Assembly (NCBI GenBank): GCA_963665505.1
Contig: OY762275.1
Span: 1,116,001 to 1,180,000, forward strand
Length of the DNA: 64,000 nucleotides
Direction of reading: 5' to 3'
From: QANA01 sp963665505
Lineage (GTDB): Bacteria > Bacillota > Clostridia > Christensenellales > Christensenellaceae
The position numbers were made by a program, and so were the translations under genes. The notes under the pieces were generated by a model, which saw only the letters and a program-made list of their open reading frames with translations, had not been told where the DNA came from and did no database searches. Shown here piece after piece: positions 33,781-42,754 of the stretch (within the stretch, counting starts at the first letter, position 1; every line of letters begins with the position of its first letter).

Positions 33781-35193
33781 ATGGCAACCATAAAAGAAAT
33801 CGGGAAAAACAAAATCCAAATAAAATTCGAAATACCGGAATCGCTTTTCAAAACAGCATCGGATCAAGCATATAATAAAAACAAAGGGAAGTTTGTGGTG
33901 CCCGGTTTCAGAAAGGGCCATGTCCCTAGGACGGTGTTGGAAAACTATTATGGCGAAGGCGTCTTTTTTGAAGACACGTTCAACATCGCGTTCCCGGATG
34001 CGTATAGTGCGGCGATAAAAGAACAGAACCTGTTCGTTGTTTCCCGCCCGGAGAACGTGAACCTGGTTTCGATGGAAAAGGGCGAGCCTATCGTCGTCAC
34101 GGCGGATGTGTTCGTGAAGCCCGAAGTGCAGCTCGGCGAATATAAAGGCATGGAAGTAGAATATGCGCCGGTGGCGTTCAGCGAAAAAGCGGTGGAAGAG
34201 GATATTCGTGCGACAAGGGAAAGAAACGCGCGTTATGAAGACGTTAAGCGCCCCGCTGCGGATGGAGACCGGGTGATCCTGGATTATACGGGCAGCGTGG
34301 ATGGGAAAGCGTTCGAAGGCGGTACGGCTGAGGCGCAGACGCTCAACCTGGGGTCGGGGACTTTTATCCCCGGTTTTGAAAAACAGGTGGTCGGCCTGTC
34401 GGCCGGAGAGAGCAAACGCCTGGATGTGACTTTCCCGGAAGATTACCACGAGAAAAACCTGGCCGGCAAACTCGCCGTTTTTAACGTCAAAATAACGTCG
34501 GTAAAAGAAAAGCTTCTGCCCGAACCCGACGATGAATTCGCGCAGGACGTTTCCGAATTTGATACGTTTGACGAATATAAAAAAGACCTTACCGAAAAAC
34601 TGCGGCAGAAGAACGAAGAGCAGAACAATATGCGGCTGGAAAGCGCCGTGATCGAAGCGGTCGTGAAGGCTTCCGCGGTGGATATCCCCGAACCGATGAT
34701 CGATTCGCAGGTGGAAAGCCAGTTGCAGGAGATGACCTATAACCTGGCCTACCAGGGCGTGACGCTGGATAAATATCTGGAATATGTCGGGTCGACGATG
34801 GACGAACTGAAAAAACAACTGCGGCCGGGTGCCTCCCAGCGTGTAAAAACGCAGCTGGTGCTCGAGGCTGTGAAAGAAAAAGAAAACATCCAGCCCGCAG
34901 CGGAGGATGTGGAAAAGATGATGGCCGAATTTGCAGAAATGCAGAAGAAAACCATAGAGGAATATAAGGCGGCGATCGATCCGGAAGAGAAAGACTATAT
35001 AGAGAACCGGGCGGCTTATCAGGCCCTGGGGCGTTTCCTTGTTTCCCAGGCAAAGACAATAGCGCCCAAACCGGCGGAACCGGCGCAGGCCCAGGAAGCC
35101 GCGACAGAAGCGACTGCCGGGGAAGGGCCGGCAAAGGAAGAAACACCGGCGGAGGCTTCTGAAGAGGCAGAAAATGCCGGCCAAGAAGCCTGA
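33781..35193 (+). CDS. tig: Trigger factor
   Basis: Ribosome-associated chaperone with peptidyl-prolyl isomerase activity. The 470-residue protein has the ribosome-binding domain with the signature PGFRKGHVPR (about 40-49), an FKBP-type isomerase domain with DYTGSVDGKAFEGG and FIPGFEKQVVG (about 165-250) and the helical C-terminal chaperone arms. It carries an extra Ala/Glu/Pro-rich tail of about 40 residues (KPAEPAQAQEAATEA onward) beyond the core. ATG 33781 follows GGGAGGA; an in-frame ATG at 33727 lacks one. clpP and clpX follow, as in most Bacillota. Confidence 0.97.
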   Translation: MATIKEIGKNKIQIKFEIPESLFKTASDQAYNKNKGKFVVPGFRKGHVPRTVLENYYGEGVFFEDTFNIAFPDAYSAAIKEQNLFVVSRPENVNLVSMEKGEPIVVTADVFVKPEVQLGEYKGMEVEYAPVAFSEKAVEEDIRATRERNARYEDVKRPAADGDRVILDYTGSVDGKAFEGGTAEAQTLNLGSGTFIPGFEKQVVGLSAGESKRLDVTFPEDYHEKNLAGKLAVFNVKITSVKEKLLPEPDDEFAQDVSEFDTFDEYKKDLTEKLRQKNEEQNNMRLESAVIEAVVKASAVDIPEPMIDSQVESQLQEMTYNLAYQGVTLDKYLEYVGSTMDELKKQLRPGASQRVKTQLVLEAVKEKENIQPAAEDVEKMMAEFAEMQKKTIEEYKAAIDPEEKDYIENRAAYQALGRFLVSQAKTIAPKPAEPAQAQEAATEATAGEGPAKEETPAEASEEAENAGQEA

Positions 35194-35237
35194 ATATTTA
35201 CGAAGGGATCAATTAGCAAAAAAAGGAGTTTTCAACA

Positions 35238-35822
35238 ATGAGTTTTGTACCGATTGTAGTTGAGCAGACAAACCGGGGAGAACGTTCCTATGACATTTAT
35301 TCGAGGCTTTTAAAAGACAGGATCGTATTTATTCCGGGGGAGATCAACGATATCACGGCCAATCTGGTCGTGGCGCAGCTCATCTTCCTGGAAGCGGAAG
35401 ATCCGGAAAAAGATATTTTTATGTACATCAACAGCCCGGGCGGTTCTGTGAGTGCGGGGCTGGCAATATTTGATACGATGCAGTATGTCAAATGCGATGT
35501 TTCGACCATATGTATAGGTATGGCGGCATCTATGGGAGCCTTCTTATTGGCGGCCGGGGCAAAAGGCAAGCGCAAGGCGCTGCCCAACAGCGAGATCATG
35601 ATCCACCAACCTTTAGGTGGAGCACAGGGGCAGGCGACGGATATAGAGATCCAGGCCCGCCAGATTTTAAGGGTAAAAAAACAACTGGCCCGGATATTGT
35701 CCGAAAGGACGGGGCAGGATATTGAAAAACTGAAGTTGGATATGGAGCGTGACTTTTACATGTCCGCGCAGGACGCGATGGCGTACGGTGTGATAGACGA
35801 GGTTATTCCAGCCAAAAGATAA
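35238..35822 (+). CDS. clpP: ATP-dependent Clp protease proteolytic subunit
   Basis: The serine protease barrel that degrades proteins delivered by ClpX or ClpC. The 194-residue length is standard. The catalytic Ser lies in GMAASMGAFLL (about residue 97), the catalytic His in MIHQPLGGAQGQATD (about residue 122), with Asp downstream. The start has AAAAGGAG in front. It lies 44 bp after tig and 15 bp before clpX. Confidence 0.98.
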   Translation: MSFVPIVVEQTNRGERSYDIYSRLLKDRIVFIPGEINDITANLVVAQLIFLEAEDPEKDIFMYINSPGGSVSAGLAIFDTMQYVKCDVSTICIGMAASMGAFLLAAGAKGKRKALPNSEIMIHQPLGGAQGQATDIEIQARQILRVKKQLARILSERTGQDIEKLKLDMERDFYMSAQDAMAYGVIDEVIPAKR

Positions 35823-35837
35823 TGTTAAGAGGTGCTT

Positions 35838-37097
35838 ATGAATAACAGACCAGACGATACAAAGCCGATCAAGTGCTCGTTTTGCGGTAAATACCAGGAT
35901 CAGGTGCGCCGGATAGTCGCAGGGCCGGGTGTATATATCTGCGACGAGTGTGTCGAACTTTGTCAGGAAATCATAAATGAAGATTTTGAAACGGACGAGA
36001 GCCCGGATCTGAGCGATCTTCCAAAGCCCGCCGAGATCGTTGCGGCGTTAGATGATTATGTGATAGGCCAGGAAAGAGCGAAGAAGTACCTGGCGGTGGC
36101 CGTTTATAACCACTATAAACGGATCGCTTCGCCCCCCTCCAAGAAAAATGATGTGGAGCTTTCTAAAAGCAATATTCTGATGCTCGGTCCCACCGGCTGC
36201 GGCAAAACACTGCTTGCGCAGACACTTGCGCGCATATTGAAAGTGCCTTTTGCCATTGCGGATGCCACCAACCTTACCGAAGCCGGCTATGTGGGCGAAG
36301 ATGTCGAAAACATACTCCTGCGGCTGATACAGGCTGCGGATTATAACATCGAAAAAGCGCAGAAAGGGATCATTTACCTGGATGAGGTGGATAAGATCGC
36401 CCGTAAAGGAGATAGCCCCTCCATCACGCGCGACGTCTCGGGCGAAGGTGTGCAGCAGGCGCTGCTGAAGATTCTGGAAGGGACGATCTCCAATGTGCCG
36501 CCGCAGGGCGGAAGGAAGCATCCTCACCAGGAATTTATACAGATCGATACGACCAATATCCTCTTTATCTGCGGCGGGGCGTTCGGCGGCCTCGAAGATA
36601 TCATCGAGAAGAGAATCGGCAAAAAGACAATGGGCTTTGGCGCAGATGTAAAGCCGAAAAAGGAAAAGGACCTGGGGATGCTTTACAGCCATATCATGCC
36701 CGAAGACCTTTTGAAGTATGGGCTGATCCCTGAATTTGTCGGCAGGATGCCCATTATCGTGACGCTCGAAGGGCTGGATGAGCAAGCGCTGGTCAGTATT
36801 TTGACGGAACCGAAAAACGCCCTTACCAAGCAGTATAAGCGTCTGTTCGAACTGGACGGGATCGAGCTGCAGTTTGAGAAGGACGCGATTTCGGAGATCG
36901 CTAAATTGGCGATGGACCGGAACACGGGGGCTCGCGGTCTGCGGTCCATCATGGAATCCGCGATGATGGATGCCATGTACGAAGCGCCTTCCCAGGGGGA
37001 TGTGAAGAAGTGTGTTGTGACGCGGGATTCCATACGTTTTGCAAAAAATATCAAAATGATACGGAAGGCGGAGCAACTGCCCGCCCGCGCTGAATAA
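35838..37097 (+). CDS. clpX: ATP-dependent Clp protease ATP-binding subunit ClpX
   Basis: AAA+ unfoldase that feeds ClpP. The 419-residue protein has an N-terminal C4 zinc-binding domain (CSFCGK...CDECVELC), Walker A GPTGCGKT, Walker B IIYLDEVDKI and the sensor-2 GARGLRSIME; the ClpP-contacting loop region is conserved. ATG 35838 follows AAGAGGTG, which also contains an in-frame GTG (35832) that is less likely. A strong terminator follows. Confidence 0.98.
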   Translation: MNNRPDDTKPIKCSFCGKYQDQVRRIVAGPGVYICDECVELCQEIINEDFETDESPDLSDLPKPAEIVAALDDYVIGQERAKKYLAVAVYNHYKRIASPPSKKNDVELSKSNILMLGPTGCGKTLLAQTLARILKVPFAIADATNLTEAGYVGEDVENILLRLIQAADYNIEKAQKGIIYLDEVDKIARKGDSPSITRDVSGEGVQQALLKILEGTISNVPPQGGRKHPHQEFIQIDTTNILFICGGAFGGLEDIIEKRIGKKTMGFGADVKPKKEKDLGMLYSHIMPEDLLKYGLIPEFVGRMPIIVTLEGLDEQALVSILTEPKNALTKQYKRLFELDGIELQFEKDAISEIAKLAMDRNTGARGLRSIMESAMMDAMYEAPSQGDVKKCVVTRDSIRFAKNIKMIRKAEQLPARAE

Positions 37098-37107
37098 AAG
37101 GTTTCGG

Positions 37108-37140
37108 AAGTGGCGTTGTTCATACGGCGCCACTTTTTTT
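37108..37140 (+). terminator. Terminator after clpX
   Basis: AAGTGGCG pairs with CGCCACTT around a 12-nt loop and runs into T7. Confidence 0.88.
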
Positions 37141-37155
37141 GTCGGGCCGCCCATG

Positions 37156-37184
37156 TTGTGGGAGGGCCGTATTTATTATATAAT
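37156..37184 (+). promoter_or_regulatory. Putative promoter of lon
   Basis: TTGTGG (37156-37161) and a perfect TATAAT (37179-37184) at 17-bp spacing, about 40 bp before the lon start. No CIRCE or CtsR-type repeat was noticed nearby. Confidence 0.6.
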
Positions 37185-37224
37185 GGGTATCGTAGAGAAA
37201 ATTGTCTGTATGGGAGGATGAAGA

Positions 37225-39552
37225 ATGATGCAAGGCGAGAAATTTGCCCTGCCCATGTTGCCCCTGCGGGGCATTGTGGTATTCCCCAGCACGATTACGA
37301 ATTTTGAAGTGGTCCGGGAAACCTCTTTGAAAGCGCTGGACAAAGTAATGGAAAAAGATGCGCGGATCTTTTTGGTTACGCAAAAAAACCCGCGCATGGA
37401 ATCGCCCGAACGGGAGGATATCTTTTCCGTCGGCGTGATCGCTAAGGTTCGGCATATCCTGAAAATCTCGGGGGGGATGGTACGTGTGCTTGCCGAAGGG
37501 CTCCAGCGGGCAAGACTGATCGAATATACATTGGAAGACTGCTATATGGCCACGGTCGAAGACTGTACGCAAAGTGCGTTCAAAGGAGAAAAAGCGGCCG
37601 CCTATATGCGCTCCCTTATCGAAAAATATGAAGAATTCGGCCTGGCGAGCAACCGTGTCTCGCAGGAGGCTCTGCTCGCGCTTTCAGAAATAAAGTCTCC
37701 CTCCCGGTTGGCCGACACCGTAGCGGTGGGGCTGGTCAAGGAGATCCCGGAAAAGCAGGGGATCCTGGAGACGCTGGATATAGAAGAACGGCTGCAAAAA
37801 GTGATCAATCACGCGGTACGCGAGAAAAATATCGCGATGATCGAGAGCGAGATCTCAAAAAAGACAAAATCCCGTTTGGAACAGACGCAGAAAGAGCATT
37901 ACCTGCGCGAGCAGATCCGCTCGATCCAAAGTTCCCTCGGGGAAGAAGAAAATCCGGAAAGCGAAGCGGATAAGATCAAGGCATATGTCAAAACGATGCC
38001 CGTGGCCGAAGATACGAAAGAAAAGCTCCAAAAAGAAGCGGCCCGCATGGAGCATATGAACATGCAGTCTCCGGATTATAATGTGATGCTCAATTATTTC
38101 GAATGGATCATGGCGCTGCCTTTTAGGAAATATACCGTGGACGATATCGATATCGCGCGCGCAAAGAAAGCGCTCAACCGGCATCATTACGGTATGACAA
38201 AGGTCAAGGAGCGCATATTGGAATATCTGTCCATCTGCAAGCTCACCGGCAAGGTGCAGGGGAACATCTTATGTTTCATCGGCCCGCCCGGTGTCGGCAA
38301 GACTTCCATCGCAAAGGCGATCGCCGAGGCTATGGGCAGGAAATTCGTGCGTATGTCTCTCGGCGGCGTGCGGGACGAAGCCGAGATCCGCGGCCACCGC
38401 CGGACATACGTCGGGTCGATCCCGGGGCGCATCATATCCAATATCCGCCGTGCGGGCACGATGAACCCGGTGTTCTTGCTGGACGAGATCGATAAGATGG
38501 CCAGCGATTTTAGAGGCGACCCTACCGCGGCCCTGCTCGAAGTATTGGATGAAGAAGTGAACCAGACTTTTCAGGACCATTATCTGGATATCGATTTCGA
38601 TCTGTCCGGTGTCATGTTCATCGCGACGGCCAATAATGCCGACGATATCCCGCCCGCCCTGTATGACCGTATGGAGATCATCGAGTTGGATAGCTATACG
38701 CCCTATGAGAAGGAGCAGATCGCGTTGCGGCACCTGATCTCCAAGCAGCTTGAAAAGCATGGGATGAATAAAGAGATATTGCATATACAGCCAAGCGCCG
38801 TGCGCGCCATTATAAGCGGCTATACCCGCGAAAGCGGCGTGCGTGAACTGGAACGCTGCATAGCGGACATTTGCCGGAAAGCGGCGAAGGCCTATGTGGA
38901 AAAAGGCGACAGAATACTTGTAAAAAAGAACAATCTGGTAAAATATCTGGGCAATCCCCGGTATATGGATACCAAACTTCCTAAAGAAGCGGCCGTAGGC
39001 ACGGCGATCGGCCTTGCCTGGACGCGTGCGGGCGGGACGACGCTGCCCATCGAAGTCTCCGTTATGGAAGGTTCCGGCGAGACGGAGCTTACGGGCCAAA
39101 TGGGCGATGTGATGAAGGAAAGCGCAAAGACCGCGATCTCTCTTGTCCGTTCGCATGCGGAAAGTCTGGGTATCTCGGCAGAGTTCCATAAGAAAAAAGA
39201 TATCCATATCCATATTCCGGAGGGCGCCGTCCCCAAAGACGGACCTTCGGCGGGCATCACAATGGCGCTGGCCGTCGCTTCCGCGCTCTCGGGCAGAAAA
39301 GTACGCAGAGACATTGCGATGACGGGCGAAGTCACGCTTTCGGGCCACGTGCTCATGATCGGCGGCCTGCGGGAAAAAACCTTCGCCGCATACAGGGCGG
39401 GGATCTATAATGTGATACTCCCCAAAGACAATATGGTGGATCTTGAGGAGATCCCGAAAGAAATCCGCTCCAAGCTACATTTCTTTCCGGTGACGGAATT
39501 CCGCGAGGTCGTGGAAATAGGTTTGGGGCAGGAGAAACAGCATGCAGATTAG
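37225..39552 (+). CDS. lon: ATP-dependent protease La (LonA)
   Basis: The 775-residue hexameric protease has an N-terminal substrate-binding domain (LPLRGIVVFPSTI; about 10-205), a helical region, an AAA+ domain with Walker A GPPGVGKTS (about 355) and Walker B FLLDEIDKM, and a C-terminal protease domain with the catalytic Ser in PKDGPSAGITMA (about 675) and Lys about 43 residues later. The start follows GGGAGGATGAAG; two adjacent ATGs (37225 and 37228) are equally possible. It overlaps engB by 11 bp. Confidence 0.97.
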   Translation: MMQGEKFALPMLPLRGIVVFPSTITNFEVVRETSLKALDKVMEKDARIFLVTQKNPRMESPEREDIFSVGVIAKVRHILKISGGMVRVLAEGLQRARLIEYTLEDCYMATVEDCTQSAFKGEKAAAYMRSLIEKYEEFGLASNRVSQEALLALSEIKSPSRLADTVAVGLVKEIPEKQGILETLDIEERLQKVINHAVREKNIAMIESEISKKTKSRLEQTQKEHYLREQIRSIQSSLGEEENPESEADKIKAYVKTMPVAEDTKEKLQKEAARMEHMNMQSPDYNVMLNYFEWIMALPFRKYTVDDIDIARAKKALNRHHYGMTKVKERILEYLSICKLTGKVQGNILCFIGPPGVGKTSIAKAIAEAMGRKFVRMSLGGVRDEAEIRGHRRTYVGSIPGRIISNIRRAGTMNPVFLLDEIDKMASDFRGDPTAALLEVLDEEVNQTFQDHYLDIDFDLSGVMFIATANNADDIPPALYDRMEIIELDSYTPYEKEQIALRHLISKQLEKHGMNKEILHIQPSAVRAIISGYTRESGVRELERCIADICRKAAKAYVEKGDRILVKKNNLVKYLGNPRYMDTKLPKEAAVGTAIGLAWTRAGGTTLPIEVSVMEGSGETELTGQMGDVMKESAKTAISLVRSHAESLGISAEFHKKKDIHIHIPEGAVPKDGPSAGITMALAVASALSGRKVRRDIAMTGEVTLSGHVLMIGGLREKTFAAYRAGIYNVILPKDNMVDLEEIPKEIRSKLHFFPVTEFREVVEIGLGQEKQHAD

Positions 39553-40138
39553 ATCGGCGAAATTCGTGACCAGTCTGAAGGACGGTTTTGATACGTATAA
39601 CACGACGCTTCCCGAAATAGCCGTCGTGGGTAGGTCAAACGTGGGGAAATCCTCGTTCATCAACATGGTCACCAATCAAAAAAGGCTCTCCAAAGTATCC
39701 AAGACGCCGGGCAAAACGCGGCTGGTCAATTATTTTCTGATCAACGAGTCGTTCTATCTGGTCGACCTCCCGGGGTATGGGTATGCCAATCTTTCCAAAG
39801 CGCAGAAAGAGACATGGGATGCGATGATGGGCCGTTATTTTCAGTATGCCGCCAACCTCCGCGCGGTGTTGGTGCTGATCGATATCCGCCGGGTGCCCAC
39901 GGCGGAAGACAACCTGATGCTTGATCTTTTAGAGCACTATTCGATTCCATACATCGTAGCGGCGACAAAGGCCGATAAGATCGCAAAATCCAAGCGCAAG
40001 CATGCGTGCCGCCTGATCCAGAAGGCGCTCTCTCACCGCGGTTTGGGGGAAGTCCTTGCTTTTTCTTCTTACGATAAGACGGGCAAGGAAGCGCTGCTGT
40101 CCGCTCTCGGAGGTTTTGTGGAGGAGGCGGCCCCGTGA
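39542..40138 (+). CDS. engB: Ribosome biogenesis GTP-binding protein EngB/YsxC
   Basis: Essential GTPase for 50S subunit assembly. The 198-residue protein has the G1 loop GRSNVGKSS, the G2 region with TPGKTRLVNYF, G3 DLPGYGYA and G4 TKADK. It overlaps both lon (11 bp) and the phosphoesterase gene (GTGA, 4 bp); lon-engB is a conserved pair. Confidence 0.96.
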   Translation: MQIRSAKFVTSLKDGFDTYNTTLPEIAVVGRSNVGKSSFINMVTNQKRLSKVSKTPGKTRLVNYFLINESFYLVDLPGYGYANLSKAQKETWDAMMGRYFQYAANLRAVLVLIDIRRVPTAEDNLMLDLLEHYSIPYIVAATKADKIAKSKRKHACRLIQKALSHRGLGEVLAFSSYDKTGKEALLSALGGFVEEAAP

Positions 40139-40830
40139 GCATCTATGCGATCGCCGACCTGCATCTTTCCACCGCCCTGGAAAAACCGATGGATATTTTC
40201 GGTTCCCATTGGAAGAACCATTGGGAGACGATCAAAAAAGACTGGCTGGAAAAAGTGACCAAAGACGATATCGTCGTGGTGGCGGGCGACCTCAGCTGGG
40301 CCATGAATTATACAAGCGCCCGCCCGGATCTGGACGCTATCTGCGCCTTGCCGGGAAAGAAGATACTGATCAAGGGGAACCACGATTATTGGCACGGTTC
40401 TCTCGCAAAAACGCGCGCGCTGCTGCATAACGATACGTATTTTCTTCAAAACGACGCGCGGCGGATAGGCGGGTATGTGTTTGCCGGTGCGCGCGGCTGG
40501 AAACAGCACGGCGATGAAAGCTTCACGCCCGAAGATGAAAAGATCTATGCGCGCGAGGTCGGCCGGCTCTCCCTCTCGCTCCGGGCGGCATCCCGGGAAA
40601 GGGGAGAGATCATCGGGGTGGCACATTTCCCGCCTTTCACGCAGAGCATGCGGGAAAGCGAATTTACCCGCCTGTATGCGCGCTACGGCGTAAAGACCGT
40701 TATTTACGGGCACCTGCACGGACCGCAGATAAAAAAGGCCGAATACGATGACGTAGTGATAGGGGGCATCCGGTATGTGCTTACCTCCTGCGATTACCTT
40801 GGTTTTTCGCTGGCCCGTATCCGCGAATAA
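40135..40830 (+). CDS. Metallophosphoesterase (calcineurin-like)
   Basis: A 231-residue cytosolic protein with the two-metal phosphoesterase motifs: IADLHLS (DxH), GDLSWAMNY (GDxxW-type variant of GD), IKGNHDYW (GNHD), VAHFPPF and YGHLHGP (GHxH). It belongs to the YkuE-like or uncharacterised single-domain group; substrate unknown. The GTG start overlaps the engB stop. Confidence 0.88.
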   Translation: MSIYAIADLHLSTALEKPMDIFGSHWKNHWETIKKDWLEKVTKDDIVVVAGDLSWAMNYTSARPDLDAICALPGKKILIKGNHDYWHGSLAKTRALLHNDTYFLQNDARRIGGYVFAGARGWKQHGDESFTPEDEKIYAREVGRLSLSLRAASRERGEIIGVAHFPPFTQSMRESEFTRLYARYGVKTVIYGHLHGPQIKKAEYDDVVIGGIRYVLTSCDYLGFSLARIRE

Positions 40831-40841
40831 GCCCTTTTAAA

Positions 40842-40870
40842 TTGACTTTTACCCCTGGAAACTATATAAT
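40842..40870 (+). promoter_or_regulatory. Sigma-A promoter of cysS
   Basis: TTGACT (40842-40847) and perfect TATAAT (40865-40870) with a 17-bp spacer. The leader is only about 43 nt, so no T-box riboswitch fits. Confidence 0.8.
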
Positions 40871-40919
40871 AAATTATTAACTGACATATAGTAAAAAAAG
40901 CGTATCGGGAGGCCGTGGT

Positions 40920-42299
40920 TTGAAACTATATAATTCATTATCGAGGGAAAAAGAAGAGTTTCTCCCCCTGCGGGAAGGCCATGTGGGCATGTATGTTTGC
41001 GGTCCCACGGTGTACAATTATTTTCATATCGGCAATGCGCGTCCCTTCATCGTTTTTGATACGTTTCGGCGCTATTTGGAATATTGCGGATATGACGTCA
41101 CGTTCGTGCAGAACTTTACGGATATAGATGACAAAATGATCCGCGCCGCCCATGAACAGGGCATTACCGTCAAAGCGCTGGCCGACAGGTTCATCGCGGA
41201 GTATTTTAAAGACGCACAGGGCTTGAACGTCCGGCCGGCCACGGTACATCCCAGAGCGACCGAGCATATACAGCAGATCATTGCGCTGATCGGCCGCCTG
41301 ATCGAAAAAGGCCATGCCTATCCGACAGAGTCGGGCGATGTATATTATTCTACCAGGACTTTCCCCGCGTATGGTAAATTGTCCGGCCAGGATCTGGAAG
41401 ACCTTGAGGCCGGCGCGCGGGTAGAAATAAACGAAGAGAAAAAAGACCCGATGGATTTTGCCCTCTGGAAAGCAAAAAAGCCCGGAGAGCCTTATTGGGA
41501 GAGCCCGTTTGGTGAAGGTCGCCCCGGCTGGCATATCGAATGCAGCGCGATGAGCATGCAGTATCTGGGCGAGATGTTCGATATACACGGCGGCGGGATG
41601 GACCTGAAATTCCCGCACCATGAGAACGAGATCGCGCAGAGCGAAGGCGCCACCGGTAAACCCTTTGTCAAATATTGGGTGCATAACGGCTATATCAATA
41701 TCGACAACAAGAAGATGAGCAAATCGCTCGGCAATTTCTTTACCGTGCGGGATCTTTCGAAGCGGTTCAATCTGCTTGCCGTCCGTCTGTTCATGCTTTC
41801 GGCGCATTACCGGAACCCGGTCAACTTTTCCATGGACCTGCTGGAGCAGGCGGAGGCCGCCTTGAAGCGGATCGACAACTGCATGGAGAATTTGTGTTAT
41901 GTCGTTGAAAACGGCGAAAAGGCGGCGGATGCGGCGCTGCCCTTAAAAGAGTACAAGGCCCGCTTCCTGGCGGCGATGGAAGACGATCTGAATACGGCCG
42001 ATGCCCTGGGTGTGCTCTTTGAGGCCGTAAAAGAAGCAAATATCTGTTTTGCCGATAAGCCGGACGCGGATCTGGCGCGCCAGACGCTTTCGCTCTTAAA
42101 AGAGCTGCTGGATGTGCTTGGCTTGGAAAAAGAGGCCTGCCAGACCGTACCGGACGAGATACTGGTGCTCGCCGAACAGCGCGACGCGGCCCGCAGAGAG
42201 AAGAATTGGGCGCTTGCCGATATATTGCGTGACCAGATAATACAAAAAGGTTACGAGATAAAAGACGGGGCCGACGGAACGAAAATCAGCAAACTGTAG
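40920..42299 (+). CDS. cysS: Cysteinyl-tRNA synthetase
   Basis: Class I synthetase charging tRNA-Cys. The 459-residue protein has the HIGH-type motif HIGNARP (about 35), zinc ligands in CGPTVYN, WHIECSAMS and HHENEIAQSE, and KMSKS (about 267). The TTG start follows GGGAGGCC. It has its own strong promoter; two unrelated genes follow. Confidence 0.97.
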   Translation: MKLYNSLSREKEEFLPLREGHVGMYVCGPTVYNYFHIGNARPFIVFDTFRRYLEYCGYDVTFVQNFTDIDDKMIRAAHEQGITVKALADRFIAEYFKDAQGLNVRPATVHPRATEHIQQIIALIGRLIEKGHAYPTESGDVYYSTRTFPAYGKLSGQDLEDLEAGARVEINEEKKDPMDFALWKAKKPGEPYWESPFGEGRPGWHIECSAMSMQYLGEMFDIHGGGMDLKFPHHENEIAQSEGATGKPFVKYWVHNGYINIDNKKMSKSLGNFFTVRDLSKRFNLLAVRLFMLSAHYRNPVNFSMDLLEQAEAALKRIDNCMENLCYVVENGEKAADAALPLKEYKARFLAAMEDDLNTADALGVLFEAVKEANICFADKPDADLARQTLSLLKELLDVLGLEKEACQTVPDEILVLAEQRDAARREKNWALADILRDQIIQKGYEIKDGADGTKISKL

Positions 42300-42307
42300 G
42301 GAGTGCT

Positions 42308-42619
42308 ATGGAAGATTTATACGATTTGATGGTATTGTTTACTTTGGTTCTCGGGGTATATTTCCTGGCTTGCGGCCTTCTGAAGAAAGGCGGCATCTAC
42401 CGGAATAATTTCCCCAAAGAAATCAAGGAAGAAGTGAAAAAAAGCGTGAGCATCGTGGCTATTATCACAGGCAGTGTACTCACGGTGTCCAGCGTGCTGG
42501 AGATACTTTCCGTATTCAATCAGGATGTTGTCGTATATACGTCCATTGTGTTGTGTATAGGGGTCGTTGTCGTATACGGCATCTATTTCAGAAAAAAATT
42601 CGGGCGATATATCCGATAG
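42308..42619 (+). CDS. Small membrane protein (DUF3784-like)
   Basis: A 103-residue protein with an N-terminal hydrophobic helix (about 7-25), a charged stretch with KEIKEEVKKS, and two more hydrophobic helices (about 47-66 and 72-92), ending in a basic tail. The pattern resembles DUF3784 membrane proteins but I am not certain of the family. It starts 8 bp after cysS with GGGAG in front, and a terminator follows. No function assigned. Confidence 0.75.
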   Translation: MEDLYDLMVLFTLVLGVYFLACGLLKKGGIYRNNFPKEIKEEVKKSVSIVAIITGSVLTVSSVLEILSVFNQDVVVYTSIVLCIGVVVVYGIYFRKKFGRYIR

Positions 42620-42658
42620 GCGCTTGACGAACTCCCCTTTTTGTTTTTGTGTACTCTG

Positions 42659-42693
42659 AAAGCGCACAGATGCCGTGATCGTGCGCTTTTTTT
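42659..42693 (+). terminator. Terminator after cysS and the small membrane protein
   Basis: AAAGCGCAC pairs with GTGCGCTTT around a 13-nt loop, followed by T5 and CTG. Confidence 0.85.
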
Positions 42694-42754
42694 CTGTTGT
42701 CCCATACGAACGAAAATAGCTGCAAACAATTTTTTCATAAGGGAGAGACGCAGT

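Noticed and set aside
40871..40919. T-box riboswitch upstream of cysS
   Set aside because: The leader predicted from the strong promoter is about 43 nt, far too short, and no T-box core sequence is seen.
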